DNA of 39,576 nt from BS150m-G50 sp964517435 (GCA_964517435.1 CAZFEC010000029.1:1-39576); one strand, 5' to 3'; positions 26,069 through 34,662 are shown, counted from the first letter of the stretch. The notes: generated by a model not told the origin, from the sequence alone. Numbers and translations are program-made.

Positions 26069-27013
26069 TCAATCCGCTTCGATGACGGTACCGCCCGTCC
26101 CCGCCAGGACACCGGCGATGCCTGCGAAAGAGGTGATGATTGCGCGTTTGCCGCCGCTTGACAGGAACTCGATCACCGCCTTGATCTTCGGCCCCATGGA
26201 GCCGTACGGGAAGTGTCCTTCCGACAGGTAACGGCGGGCGTCATTCAGGGTCAACCGGTCCAGGTCCTCCTGCCGGTCGGTGCCGAAGTTGAGGCTGACC
26301 CGGTCCACTTCGGTCAGGATGTAGAGCTCGTCAGCCTGGATCTGCCTGCCGAGCAACGCGGCGGTGCGATCCTTGTCGATGACGGCGTCGATCCCCTCCA
26401 GCAGGCCGTCATTCGTTACGTAAACCGGTATCCCGCCTCCGCCGCAGGCGATGACGACATGTCCGGTGGCCAGCAACGCGTCGATGGCGTCGCTGTTGAC
26501 GATGCGCAACGGCACCGGCGAACCGACCACGCGGCGCCAGCCCCGCTTGGCATCCAACTGCATCACCCATTTGTTCCGCTGCTGCAGTTCCTGTGCTTCG
26601 GTCTCCGTGTAACCCTTGCCGATGAACTTGGTCTGGTTCAGCAGGGAGGGATCGTCGCGGTCGACAACGACCTGTGTCACCAGCGTCGCCACCGGGCGCT
26701 CGATGCCGTGTTGCCGCAGAAAATTGATGGCCACCTGCTCGATCATGTAGCCCATGCCGCCCTGCGTATCGGCGTCGAGAATACCCAGCGGCAGGTAGAT
26801 GAACTCCTCCCGGGTGGCTTCGATTCGATTCAGTGCGACGCCGACCTGCGGACCGTTGCCGTGCGTAATGACGACGCGATGGTCGACACTCAGCAGCGGC
26901 TCCAGGTATTTCAGGCTGCGACGAACGTTGCGGAACTGGTTGGGGATGGTATTGGGTTCGCCCGGCAGGGTGATGGCGTTGCCGCCCAGGGCGATGATTA
27001 TCGTTTTTTGCAT
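26069..27013 (-). CDS. arcC: Carbamate kinase
   Basis: Forms ATP from carbamoyl phosphate and ADP, or the reverse. 314 residues from ATG 27013, with AAGGAAG upstream. Motifs: IIIALGGNAI, VITHGNGPQVG, LDADTQGGMGYMIEQ, VIACGGGGIPV, EGIDAVIDKDRTAALLG and FPYGSMGPKIKAVIEFL. The usual partners arginine deiminase and ornithine transcarbamylase are not nearby; instead sucC starts 40 bp downstream. The likely theme is substrate-level phosphorylation, although it may serve purine or agmatine degradation encoded elsewhere. Confidence 0.95.
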   Translation of the reverse strand: MQKTIIIALGGNAITLPGEPNTIPNQFRNVRRSLKYLEPLLSVDHRVVITHGNGPQVGVALNRIEATREEFIYLPLGILDADTQGGMGYMIEQVAINFLRQHGIERPVATLVTQVVVDRDDPSLLNQTKFIGKGYTETEAQELQQRNKWVMQLDAKRGWRRVVGSPVPLRIVNSDAIDALLATGHVVIACGGGGIPVYVTNDGLLEGIDAVIDKDRTAALLGRQIQADELYILTEVDRVSLNFGTDRQEDLDRLTLNDARRYLSEGHFPYGSMGPKIKAVIEFLSSGGKRAIITSFAGIAGVLAGTGGTVIEAD

Positions 27014-27252
27014 ACGTGGGCTTCCTTGAAAGGCCAAAATATAGGCCTGATTTCAGCTACTGTCAAGCTGGAGGGGTTACGGGCTGTGCCTTGGCTGCGA
27101 ATAGAAGGAGAGATCCGCATGCCAGGCACGGCAGGTTCCCCCGGATTACAACCCGGGGCTGTATCCCTTTACCCGCAGGGGTGACATTCGTGATAGACCA
27201 GGTGAGATCGAACTCCCGTTTTTCAAATCGTCACTTGTATCACGTCGTCATG

Positions 27253-28452
27253 TCAGACGAAAAACGTCGCAACCTGTATTCTCACCCTGGCGATCACGGC
27301 ATATTCACCGCAGAGTCCCGTTTTCAGCCTTTCCAGCTTCGGCGCGGTTTCCGGATCCGCGAGGGTTTCCGGCGGCAGGGTCAGGTCGAACGACAGTTCG
27401 AGGTCGGGATTCTCGCCGGCAAGACCCGTAAGGCGCACATCGTGACAGGCGAAAGTGGGAAAGAGCTCCTCCAGCCGGCGATTGAGTGTGTTGCGGACCT
27501 GCAGGGTCAGGGGATCCTCCAGGTCGACCGGATCGACATGTACCGTCGGGGTGATACCCATCCGGTTCTGCAATCTGAAGATGAGCTGCTCGACGATGAC
27601 GTGCGATTGCGGCAGCGACACGCGTTGATCCATTTCGGTATGGAAAGAGACGATTCGCTGCGGTCCGTAGCTGTTGACGATAATATCATGAATCCCCACC
27701 ACCTCCGGTTGCTCCCGGATGATCCGCAGCAGTTCCTGCAGGAATTCCGGTTCCGGGGGCGCTCCCACCAGTGTGTTGGCGGCGCGCTTGAGAATACCGA
27801 CCCCCATCCAGATGATCATCAGCGCCACAATTCCGCCCATCAGTGGATCGACATACCGGATTCCATAGTGGCTCAGCGTCATGGCCAGCAGCACCAGGAG
27901 TGAGGAGATGGCGTCGCTGCGGTGATGCCACGCATCCGCCTTCAGCGCGTCGGAGTTGATCCGCCGCCCCAGATGGTGCCCGAACTGCGCCAGCAGTTCC
28001 TTCACCAGGATGGAGCAGAGGACCACCCCTACGATCAGCGGGCTCAGCTCCACCGCGGGGGGTTGGTTGAAGCGGAGCAGAGCGGTGCGCAGCATCTCCA
28101 CACCCGCCACGATCAGCAATACGGCGATGATCAGGGTGGTGATTGCTTCGGCGCGTCCGTGGCCGAAAGGGTGCTGCCGGTCGGGCTGTTTGCCGGCCAG
28201 GCTGAAACCCGCCACCACGATGATCGAGGTGGTGCTGTCCGCGAACGAATGGAAGGCATCGGCAACCAGGGCGACGCTCCCGCTGAGGGTTCCGAAGAAC
28301 AGTTTCAGCGCGCCCAGCAAGAGGTTCGCCAGAATACTGATCCAGCCTTCCAGTTTACCGATACAGGTGCGTGATTGCTTCAACGTGTTTTCAGCATCGG
28401 TGACTCCCCGACCGGGACAGAATAGATCAGTCAACCTGGTGTAAATGCTCAT
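27253..28452 (-). CDS. Cation diffusion facilitator (CDF) family metal efflux protein
   Basis: About 399 residues. Hydrophobic helices cover residues 38-230. Metal-binding motifs of the CDF family are present: VADAFHSFADSTTS in TM2 and KADAWHHRSDAISS in TM5 (His/Asp quartets), and GHGRAEAI. The cytoplasmic C-terminal domain (HDIIVNSYGPQRIVSFHTEMD) is followed by an extra segment of about 90 residues not in minimal CDFs. It exports Zn2+, Fe2+ or a similar divalent ion with proton exchange. I choose ATG 28452 (MSIYTRL); an upstream ATG at 28503 adds 17 residues with no support. A GTGATACA word lies 10 bp after its stop. It is separated from arcC by 239 bp holding only a GC-rich hairpin (27139-27158). 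Confidence 0.9.
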   Translation of the reverse strand: MSIYTRLTDLFCPGRGVTDAENTLKQSRTCIGKLEGWISILANLLLGALKLFFGTLSGSVALVADAFHSFADSTTSIIVVAGFSLAGKQPDRQHPFGHGRAEAITTLIIAVLLIVAGVEMLRTALLRFNQPPAVELSPLIVGVVLCSILVKELLAQFGHHLGRRINSDALKADAWHHRSDAISSLLVLLAMTLSHYGIRYVDPLMGGIVALMIIWMGVGILKRAANTLVGAPPEPEFLQELLRIIREQPEVVGIHDIIVNSYGPQRIVSFHTEMDQRVSLPQSHVIVEQLIFRLQNRMGITPTVHVDPVDLEDPLTLQVRNTLNRRLEELFPTFACHDVRLTGLAGENPDLELSFDLTLPPETLADPETAPKLERLKTGLCGEYAVIARVRIQVATFFV

Positions 28453-29184
28453 AGGCTTAATCAGACATGGTTTTGGAAAGAGGGCCCGTCTTGAGATTGC
28501 CATCTAAAATAACCACCGGTCATGCCGGCTCACGAAGCAGGGACACGGACGCAAAGGGCCACTGTTTTGCACAGAATCTAGAACAGTCCGGGTTGAAAGT
28601 CAGCAAATTTCGCGAGTTCTTGAGGGCGCCGTGGCGGTGCGATGTGATGCAGGCGCAGTTCAGGTTCCTGTAACTCCTGCAACAGCTCCCTTTCTTAATC
28701 ATGTGAGGGATTCCGACCTGTCCATTTTCTGAGCAGTACGCGAATCATCGAACTCAGATGGATTCATTCTCCTTGTCGAGTGATCAAAATGGAGACAACG
28801 AGGACAAACCGTGCCGGATATTGAACACACTGGAAACTGTCTGAATATTGTACATTTCAGCTTGTTATGTTGCGAGTTATAGAATAGATATTATATACCA
28901 TTCAGGTTATGAAATGCATCATCATATATATTTCTATAGCTATATTATGATATCGTTCATGACAGTGGTCAGGCAGGTTTCCTGGTGTTATGGCGGAAAT
29001 TTCTATCCATAGCTGCCCCAATGGCAGTATTTACTTGCGCAATCGAGATCCGCACCTTATTTTCCTTACTAGCCGGTCAGAGTTTGGCTGACCAGTCATT
29101 TCGAAATGGACCGACTGCTCACCGCGCTGCAGGAGAATTGCCGGTGGCCGATGGCCTGCAGGGTGACAAATGAGGGGAGGAGCG
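28453..29184. other. Long AT-rich non-coding region
   Basis: 732 bp between the divergent CDF and TetR genes with no credible gene; short frames here have no ribosome-binding sites or family resemblance. Base composition is clearly more AT-rich than the flanks, most of all at 28850-28970 (many TATA and ATAT runs). GGACGCAAAG at 28548-28557, followed by an ACTGTT/AACAGT stem and CCGGGTTG, recalls pieces of a GEMM-type (c-di-GMP-I) riboswitch, but the expected first hairpin is missing. The right end holds the TetR operator candidate. Confidence 0.5.
29075..29108. promoter_or_regulatory. Candidate TetR autoregulatory operator
   Basis: GGTCAG-N7-CTGACC (29075-29093), overlapping TGACCAGTCA (29089-29098), is followed by the perfect palindrome CATTTCGAAATG (29097-29108). 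TGAC-N2-GTCA symmetry is common in TetR-family operators. The cluster lies 77-110 bp upstream of the TetR start codon. Confidence 0.45.
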
Positions 29185-29790
29185 ATGACCGATCTGCGAA
29201 CACGCGAGAAACTGGAGCGAATTCGCGTCATAAAGAGCGCCGCCAGGACCGCTTTTGCCGAGCGTGGTTTCGCCAACGCCACCCTGGATGAGATATCCCG
29301 CCAGTGCGATTTCTCCAAAGGCACCCTCTACAATTACCTGGGCAACAAGGAGACCATCTTTCAGATGATCGTCCTGGAGGGTTTGGAGGATCTGAAGAAG
29401 ATCGCCACTAATTCGCTGCGTGAACATGCGCAGCTCGAGATCCAGCTGCAGGGCATGTCTTTGATGCTGCTGATATACCTCCGCAAGAACATGGATTTCC
29501 ACAAAATCTTCAAGCGGGTGAGTGATCACCTGTCAACCAGCGAGGATAACCAGTACCTGTCTAAAATCGCGCAGACAGCGCTCGAGTTGCAGATCCTGTT
29601 TCAATCGATATTCAGCCAGGATACCACTACGAATCGGCTGGCGATCGGTTCGACGGAGCGTGCCGCCAAACTCTATCTGCAGCTCATCATGGAGTATGTG
29701 GATATGCGCGACGAAACCGGGGGCCTGATGCCCGGCGCCGACGCCGCCACGGAGATCAATACCATTGTCTTTGAGGGGCTGTTTCGTTAG
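29185..29790 (+). CDS. TetR/AcrR-family transcriptional regulator
   Basis: 201 residues. The N-terminal DNA-binding domain is complete: VIKSAARTAFAERGFANATLDEISRQCDFSKGTLYNYLGNKETIFQMI (helix-turn-helix about residues 35-55). The C-terminal ligand-binding half is variable; no ligand can be assigned. GGGGAGGAG immediately upstream fixes the start at 29185 and not at the ATG 29170. Targets might include itself and, given neighbours, fatty-acid or efflux genes; this is inference. One copy of the 95-bp inverted repeat begins 15 bp after its stop. Confidence 0.92.
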   Translation: MTDLRTREKLERIRVIKSAARTAFAERGFANATLDEISRQCDFSKGTLYNYLGNKETIFQMIVLEGLEDLKKIATNSLREHAQLEIQLQGMSLMLLIYLRKNMDFHKIFKRVSDHLSTSEDNQYLSKIAQTALELQILFQSIFSQDTTTNRLAIGSTERAAKLYLQLIMEYVDMRDETGGLMPGADAATEINTIVFEGLFR

Positions 29791-29804
29791 GAATGCACCC
29801 CCGA

Positions 29805-29906
29805 TTCGGAATCGGCCTCGCGTATTCGATTCGAAATCGTAGCAATTGAGCCGGATGTTTCATCGCTTGCAGCTGCCGAAGGCTGCTGCAAGTCATCGGG
29901 ATTCGA
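29805..29906 (+). repeat. Left copy of a 95-bp perfect inverted repeat with internal hairpin
   Basis: Bases 29805-29899 are the exact reverse complement of 34393-34487; after one mismatch the match continues to 29906. Inside lies a hairpin, CTTGCAGC and GCTGCAAG (29866-29873 and 29885-29892), extended by GCC/GGC around a GAA loop, and a near-palindrome CGATT-CGA-AATCG (29827-29839). It starts 15 bp after the TetR stop. CCGATA units at 29928-29945 follow. It is non-coding. The layout suits a MITE/REP-like or terminator repeat. Confidence 0.9.
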
Positions 29907-30079
29907 CAACATGACTGCGAGTTGTGTCCGATACCGATACCGATTCCGTTTACCGATACTGAATTAAATTAAGTGCCTACTCGCTTTTCCCGTTAGTCAT
30001 TATTGTTTACATTGATCTTACGAATGCGTCATACTCTGACTGCATATCCATACCGTGACGCGCTGTCCAGGATTTCGCT

Positions 30080-30847
30080 TCAGGGATCGATTTCTACCTG
30101 CCGGCGCAGCACTACGACACCCGGTTTACCGGACGCGTAATCCAGAAATTCCACCCGCACCAGCTTTCCCGCCGCGGAAGAGGCATGCAGCAGGAACAGG
30201 GAATCCCCATCCACTTCCAGCAAGCCGACATGCGTCACATCCAGCCCCGGCAGGTCCGTATAGAACCCGATCAGATCGCCGCTGCGCAGCAACTCCTGTC
30301 GCGAAGAAAGCGAAGCGGACGGCAGCCAACCGAACCGGCGCATACGGCAGGGAATACCCGGCACCCAGGTGCCGCCCCCCGCCCTCCGGTTGAGCAGCTT
30401 CACCGCCTGCTCACTCTGCAAATCGCGGGGGGAATACCAGTCATCGCGATCCAGCCAGTCGGTGAAGAAATGACGGCGCGTCTCAAAGCTTATCTCGCTG
30501 TCGTAATAGCGGTTGCGCAGGAGGTGGCCGTGATAATCCCGATAGCTGTCTGCCTGCAGGAGAGCAACGGCGTGGTCGAGCCAGGTCAGGCAATCGAAAA
30601 CATCCAGTCGCAACACCAACTCCTCCGCCTCGCCGGGTGGTGTCAGGGTGCCGCCCTGGTAGGGCCTTCCTCTGAAGTGTCGCCAGAGTCCGTCGATTCG
30701 CGCTTCAAAACCACAACCTCGCAGCGAGTCGAGCAGCGTTTCCACTTCCGTTCGACTGTCCGGTGCTCCGGCGTTCGCGGTAGCGCCCAGCAGAACGCCT
30801 GCGCTCAGACTCAAAACCGCCAGTCCTTTAGCCAATATGCCTTTCAC
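30080..30847 (-). CDS. DUF1460 (N-acetylmuramoyl-L-alanine amidase-like) family protein, exported
   Basis: 255 residues with a signal peptide to about residue 26 (ATANAGA). FDCLTWLDHAVALL contains the Cys of the NlpC/P60-like fold of DUF1460 proteins, and DVTHVGLLEVDGDSLFLLHASS contains the His with the preceding strand. The GTWVPGIPCRMRRFGW stretch is typical of the family. Likely a periplasmic peptidoglycan or peptide hydrolase; exact bond cleaved unknown. It faces the small membrane protein gene divergently across 144 bp, and its stop is 174 bp from the left inverted repeat. Confidence 0.8.
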   Translation of the reverse strand: MKGILAKGLAVLSLSAGVLLGATANAGAPDSRTEVETLLDSLRGCGFEARIDGLWRHFRGRPYQGGTLTPPGEAEELVLRLDVFDCLTWLDHAVALLQADSYRDYHGHLLRNRYYDSEISFETRRHFFTDWLDRDDWYSPRDLQSEQAVKLLNRRAGGGTWVPGIPCRMRRFGWLPSASLSSRQELLRSGDLIGFYTDLPGLDVTHVGLLEVDGDSLFLLHASSAAGKLVRVEFLDYASGKPGVVVLRRQVEIDP

Positions 30848-30991
30848 CGTCGAACTCCCTGAAAATCTGTTCTTTACCGCAAAGGTGCGATACCGAAATT
30901 TTACAATAATGGAACGATTTCATCGAAAGTACTTTTTCTAAACTATCTCTGTAACTATATTGACGCCATCACATTAATAGTGATTATCAAT

Positions 30992-31336
30992 ATGCTTAAA
31001 CGGTTTCTGATCTACTTTTTCTGTCTGCTGATCGTGATTCAGCTTCTGCCGGGCATCCAGTCCGCCTCGCTGCTCGCGACCATTCTGGCGGCCGCCGTTC
31101 TGGGATTCCTGAACATGTTCCTCAAACCGTTGCTGCTCCTGTTGACCATACCGATCAACATTCTCAGTTTGGGGCTTTTCACCTTTATCATCAACGGATT
31201 GCTCCTCTATTTCACCGCCGCACTCGTCCCCGGATTCTACATCAGCGGATTCTGGTCGGCAGTGTTCGGAGCGATCATCTTCAGTCTGGCATACATCATT
31301 ACCAATAGTCTGCTCAAAGAGAATTCCTCACGATGA
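30992..31336 (+). CDS. Small four-helix membrane protein, PF04020-type (phage-holin-like superfamily IV)
   Basis: About 114 residues, almost wholly hydrophobic: helices near 4-22, 27-45, 52-75 and 83-105. LPGIQSASLLATILAAAVLGFLNMFLKPLLLLLTIPINILSLGLFTFIINGLLLY matches the conserved core of the DUF360/4TMS holin-like family. Despite the family name most members are chromosomal and of unknown function, and no phage gene is near. I choose ATG 30992; GTG 30980 is also open. No clear ribosome-binding site. Confidence 0.8.
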   Translation: MLKRFLIYFFCLLIVIQLLPGIQSASLLATILAAAVLGFLNMFLKPLLLLLTIPINILSLGLFTFIINGLLLYFTAALVPGFYISGFWSAVFGAIIFSLAYIITNSLLKENSSR

Positions 31337-31463
31337 GAGTGGTGTGATCCGCTGTCTCTTACGTGATGGTTACAGAAGTGGCGTTTTCCTCAGCTATCGA
31401 GCAGCGCAACCTTGCGGCCATTATCCAGACCTGTCTATAAAGTAAAGCGTTAAAGGAGTTCTC

Positions 31464-32792
31464 ATGAAAGTACTGAAAGCTGTTTTCCTTTTGCTGCTGG
31501 TTTCATCCCTGGCCCTGGCGGCCAAGCAGAAAACGGATGACATCGAAGCCAAATGCATGACCTGCCACAAGGAGAAATCACCCGGTCTCTACCTGCAATG
31601 GTTCGAGTCGGCGCACGGCATGCACAACGTCACCTGTATCGACTGCCATAGCGCCGACCGCGGTGATGTGGACGCTTTCATGCATGAAGGCGCGTTGATC
31701 GCCACCCTGGTGACACCGAACGACTGCGGCGTCTGCCACGAACATGAGGTTGCCGAGACCAATGCCTCCTATCATGCCACCGCCGGTATGATCCTGGAAT
31801 CGAAAGACGCTTACCTGGCGCATGTGGCGGGCGGCCATCCGGCGGTCATCGCCGGCTGCGAAAGCTGTCATGGGGCTAAAATCAACATCGACCCCAACGC
31901 GCCTAATCGGCTGGATCGGCTATCCTGGCCTAATTCCGGCGTCGGTCGTATCAATCCGGACGGTTCCAAGGGTGCCTGCAACGCCTGCCATACCCGTCAC
32001 TCCTTCTCGGTGGCACAGGCGCGCCAGCCGGAGACCTGCGGCAAATGCCATCTCGGCCCCGACCATCCCCAGAAGGAGATCTACGAGGAGTCGAAGCACG
32101 GCATCGCCTACTACACCCATACCGATGATATGAACATCGCCGCCAACCCCTGGCTGGTGGGAGTGGATTATTACGAGGCGCCGACCTGCGCCACCTGTCA
32201 CATGTCCGCTACGGTGAAGCAGGCGGTCACTCATGATGTCGGCGACCGCATCACCTGGACCCTGCGCCCGCCCGTCTCCAAGCGTATGGAGAACTGGCAG
32301 GACAACAAGGAAAGCATGAAGGATGTCTGCCAGGCCTGCCATCACGAGTACTTCGTGGAAGGGCATTACACCCAGTTCGACGGTATCGTGAATCTCTACA
32401 ACGATAAATACGCGAAGCCGGCCGGTGCCATCATGAAGATCATCAAGCAGAAGAAACTACTGGAAAGCCCCGCCGCCTTCAGCAACGAGATCGAGTGGAT
32501 CTACTGGGAACTCTGGCATCACGAAGGCCGCCGGGCCCGGCACGGTGCGGCGATGATGGCTCCCGACTTCACCTGGTGGCATGGAATCTACGACGTAGCG
32601 CATAACTTCTATTTCGACTTCCTGCCCGCGGCGCGCGAGTTCCATGATACCGACGTCGACGCCTATATCGACAAGCTGCTGGCCGACGATCCGATGCAGC
32701 AATGGATGAACACACCCACCGGTGAGCTGAAAGAGGCGATCCGCAAGGGTGAGCTGCAGATGATCTACCGGAGTCTCTTTTCAGCTGAGTAG
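31464..32792 (+). CDS. Octaheme cytochrome c, hydroxylamine oxidoreductase (HAO) family
   Basis: 442 residues with a signal peptide to about residue 20 (ALAAK). Eight CxxCH heme sites in order: CMTCH, CIDCH, CGVCH, CESCH, CNACH, CGKCH, CATCH, CQACH. CGKCHLGPDHPQKEIYEESKHGI and WELWHHEGRRARHGAAMMAPDFTWWHG are characteristic of the HAO family. It acts in the periplasm. Oxidative HAO oxidises hydroxylamine with a heme P460 cross-linked to a Tyr; reductive members lack that Tyr and reduce nitrite. The segment that I recall as PDY in oxidative forms reads PDF here, hinting at the reductive kind, but I cannot confirm the alignment. AAAGGAG precedes the ATG. The NapC-type gene begins 42 bp downstream, which fits a quinol-fed nitrite or hydroxylamine reductase. 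Confidence 0.92.
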   Translation: MKVLKAVFLLLLVSSLALAAKQKTDDIEAKCMTCHKEKSPGLYLQWFESAHGMHNVTCIDCHSADRGDVDAFMHEGALIATLVTPNDCGVCHEHEVAETNASYHATAGMILESKDAYLAHVAGGHPAVIAGCESCHGAKINIDPNAPNRLDRLSWPNSGVGRINPDGSKGACNACHTRHSFSVAQARQPETCGKCHLGPDHPQKEIYEESKHGIAYYTHTDDMNIAANPWLVGVDYYEAPTCATCHMSATVKQAVTHDVGDRITWTLRPPVSKRMENWQDNKESMKDVCQACHHEYFVEGHYTQFDGIVNLYNDKYAKPAGAIMKIIKQKKLLESPAAFSNEIEWIYWELWHHEGRRARHGAAMMAPDFTWWHGIYDVAHNFYFDFLPAAREFHDTDVDAYIDKLLADDPMQQWMNTPTGELKEAIRKGELQMIYRSLFSAE

Positions 32793-32833
32793 TTCGGTCA
32801 ATCCATCAAAAGCTGAAAAAGAGAGGTCGGCCC

Positions 32834-34330
32834 ATGTGGCGAAAATACCTGACTTTTCTGCACAGCATCGCAACCAGCGGGCTGGGCAGATTCGGCAAGG
32901 CGCTGGCGATAGGTTCCTTCCTGCTGTGGTTGGTCCTGGAGCTGTTGCGCGCCGTAAATGTTCTCACTTCCGCCCTGGTTGGTTTGTGGAGCTACCTGTT
33001 GCTGCCGTTACTGTTTCTGGTGGGATGGCTATGCGTCTACCTGGATTGGCGGCGTGAGAAAAGGGAGAATGGGCTTTCCACGCGCGAACTGCTGGCCAGG
33101 CGACTGCCGGTGGAGGCGGTGGAGACGCGCGGGATCGCTTCAACTGCGGCCTGGATGGTCCTGTTCTCCCTGGTGATCAGTCTCCTCTTTCTGGGCGGAG
33201 CCGCCACCCGCTCCATGCATTTCATGGAGGAATCCCAATTCTGTGGAACCGCCTGCCACAGCGTCATGCATCCGGAGTGGGCAACCTATCAGCAATCACC
33301 GCACGCGCATGTTACCTGTGTGGAGTGCCACGTGGGGGAAGGCCTGGGTGCGGAGTTGGAGGCCAAGCGCAACGGGCTCTGGCAGATGATTTCGGTGACC
33401 TTTAACCTCCTGGAGCGGCCGATCCCGACACCGGTGCATCAACTGCGTCCCGCCCGTCAGACCTGCGAGCAGTGCCATTGGCCCGAGAAGTTCTACGGCG
33501 AAAGGCTGGTCAACCTGATCCGCTACCAGCGGGACGAAACCAGCACGCCGCTCTATACCTCCCTGGCGATGAAAGTCGACGCGGGGGGCGGCGCGACCAG
33601 CGGCGGCATCCACTGGCATGTCAACAGCGCCAACGAAGTGCGTTACGCGTCGACCGGCGACGAGCGGGAGGAGATGCTCTGGGTGGAAGCGCGTCAGTCG
33701 GACGGGAGTTTCAAGCGCTACACCAACCGGAGTCACTCTGGTTCCACCGGCTCAAACAGCAGTTATGTCCGCGTGATGGACTGTGTTGATTGTCATAACC
33801 GGGCCACTCATATCTACCAGGAGCCGGAGGCGGCTATCGACGACCTGATCCGGCAGGACCGGATCAGCCGGGCACTGCCTTTCATCAAACGGGAGGCGCT
33901 CCACGCCGTCACCCGTAATTATCCCGACAAGGCGGCGGGATTGGCCGGCGTCGAGAACCATCTGCGCGGCTTCTACCGGCATGAATACCCGGGGCTGGGC
34001 GGCAGGATGTCGGCTGAGCTGGACCAGGCGGTGGTGGAAATGCAGGCGGTGTACGCCCGCAATATCCACCCGGAGATGAACATCGAGTGGGGGAGCTATC
34101 CCAACCTGCTGGGACACGAATCGCATGACGGCTGTTTCCGCTGTCATACCGGCGATCTCGTGGCGGAAGATGGCGAGCAGATCGACGATGACTGCACCCT
34201 CTGCCATTCCATCCTGGCCTACGATTCGGAAATCCCGTTCAAGTTCATGCTGGGCATCGACGAGGAGTGCAAGGAGCCGGATTACGAGCTGCACAAGCAC
34301 TTCCGGGAGGAGTTCCTGGGGCAGCCGTAG
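32834..34330 (+). CDS. NapC/NirT-type multiheme membrane cytochrome c (quinol dehydrogenase)
   Basis: 498 residues. Three N-terminal membrane helices (about 24-45, 48-69, 104-124) precede the periplasmic heme domain. Heme sites: an unusual CX3CH (CGTACHSVMHPEW), then CVECH, CEQCH, CVDCH, CFRCH and CTLCH, six in all. The CGTxCHSVM...SPHAHVTCVECHVGEG opening is that of the NapC/NirT family, which takes electrons from menaquinol. It is longer than NapC (about 200) because of the additional domain. It lies just after the octaheme gene, so the two probably form one electron-transfer chain. The right copy of the inverted repeat starts about 60 bp after its stop. Confidence 0.92.
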   Translation: MWRKYLTFLHSIATSGLGRFGKALAIGSFLLWLVLELLRAVNVLTSALVGLWSYLLLPLLFLVGWLCVYLDWRREKRENGLSTRELLARRLPVEAVETRGIASTAAWMVLFSLVISLLFLGGAATRSMHFMEESQFCGTACHSVMHPEWATYQQSPHAHVTCVECHVGEGLGAELEAKRNGLWQMISVTFNLLERPIPTPVHQLRPARQTCEQCHWPEKFYGERLVNLIRYQRDETSTPLYTSLAMKVDAGGGATSGGIHWHVNSANEVRYASTGDEREEMLWVEARQSDGSFKRYTNRSHSGSTGSNSSYVRVMDCVDCHNRATHIYQEPEAAIDDLIRQDRISRALPFIKREALHAVTRNYPDKAAGLAGVENHLRGFYRHEYPGLGGRMSAELDQAVVEMQAVYARNIHPEMNIEWGSYPNLLGHESHDGCFRCHTGDLVAEDGEQIDDDCTLCHSILAYDSEIPFKFMLGIDEECKEPDYELHKHFREEFLGQP

Positions 34331-34385
34331 GTGGAATCGGAATCCGGAATCGCTATCGGTCTCGGGATCGAGAACTCTTTCTCAT

Positions 34386-34487
34386 TCGAATACCGATGAC
34401 TTGCAGCAGCCTTCGGCAGCTGCAAGCGATGAAACATCCGGCTCAATTGCTACGATTTCGAATCGAATACGCGAGGCCGATTCCGAA
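34386..34487 (-). repeat. Right copy of the 95-bp perfect inverted repeat
   Basis: Bases 34393-34487 are the exact reverse complement of 29805-29899, with one mismatch before a short extension to 34386. The internal hairpin is at 34400-34426. It starts 56 bp after the NapC-type stop. Like the left copy, its outer side is next to short GATTCC/CGATA-like units (34334-34372). The two copies enclose 4493 bp. Confidence 0.9.
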
Positions 34488-34516
34488 AAGGGTTTACAGA
34501 CTAGACTATGAAAGAG

Positions 34517-34535
34517 CGGGTCCTTTACGGACCCG
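34517..34535. terminator. Bidirectional terminator between the cytochrome genes and tRNA-Thr
   Basis: CGGGTCC-TTTAC-GGACCCG is a 7-bp GC-rich stem. On the plus strand TTTCTCTT follows, on the minus strand CTCTTTC, so it could stop transcription from the cytochromes (plus) and from tRNA-Thr (minus, 22 bp downstream of the tRNA 3' end). Confidence 0.65.
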
Positions 34536-34556
34536 TTTCTCTTCATAAAGTTTCAG

Positions 34557-34629
<73 letters not shown>

Positions 34630-34662
34630 AGCTAGACACCTTCAGTGATGTTAACATATGAA

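Noticed and set aside
27139..27158. Terminator for the CDF gene
   Set aside because: GC-rich stem without T-run on the minus strand and about 95 bp from the stop; evidence too weak.
28453..28503. Upstream start of the CDF gene at 28503
   Set aside because: The additional 17 residues have no family counterpart and no ribosome-binding site; 28452 fits the family N-terminus.
28548..28600. A functional c-di-GMP riboswitch
   Set aside because: The first hairpin of the motif is missing and no gene follows closely, so it is kept only as a low-interest observation.
28985..29173. A small gene before the TetR gene
   Set aside because: No ribosome-binding site, no family resemblance, and it covers the TetR operator candidate.
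29928..29945. CCGATA units as a CRISPR or satellite
   Set aside because: Only about three imperfect 6-bp units; no spacers and no cas genes.
30992..31336. Holin-like protein as a sign of a prophage
   Set aside because: The family is common on chromosomes, and no endolysin, capsid, integrase or other phage gene is near.
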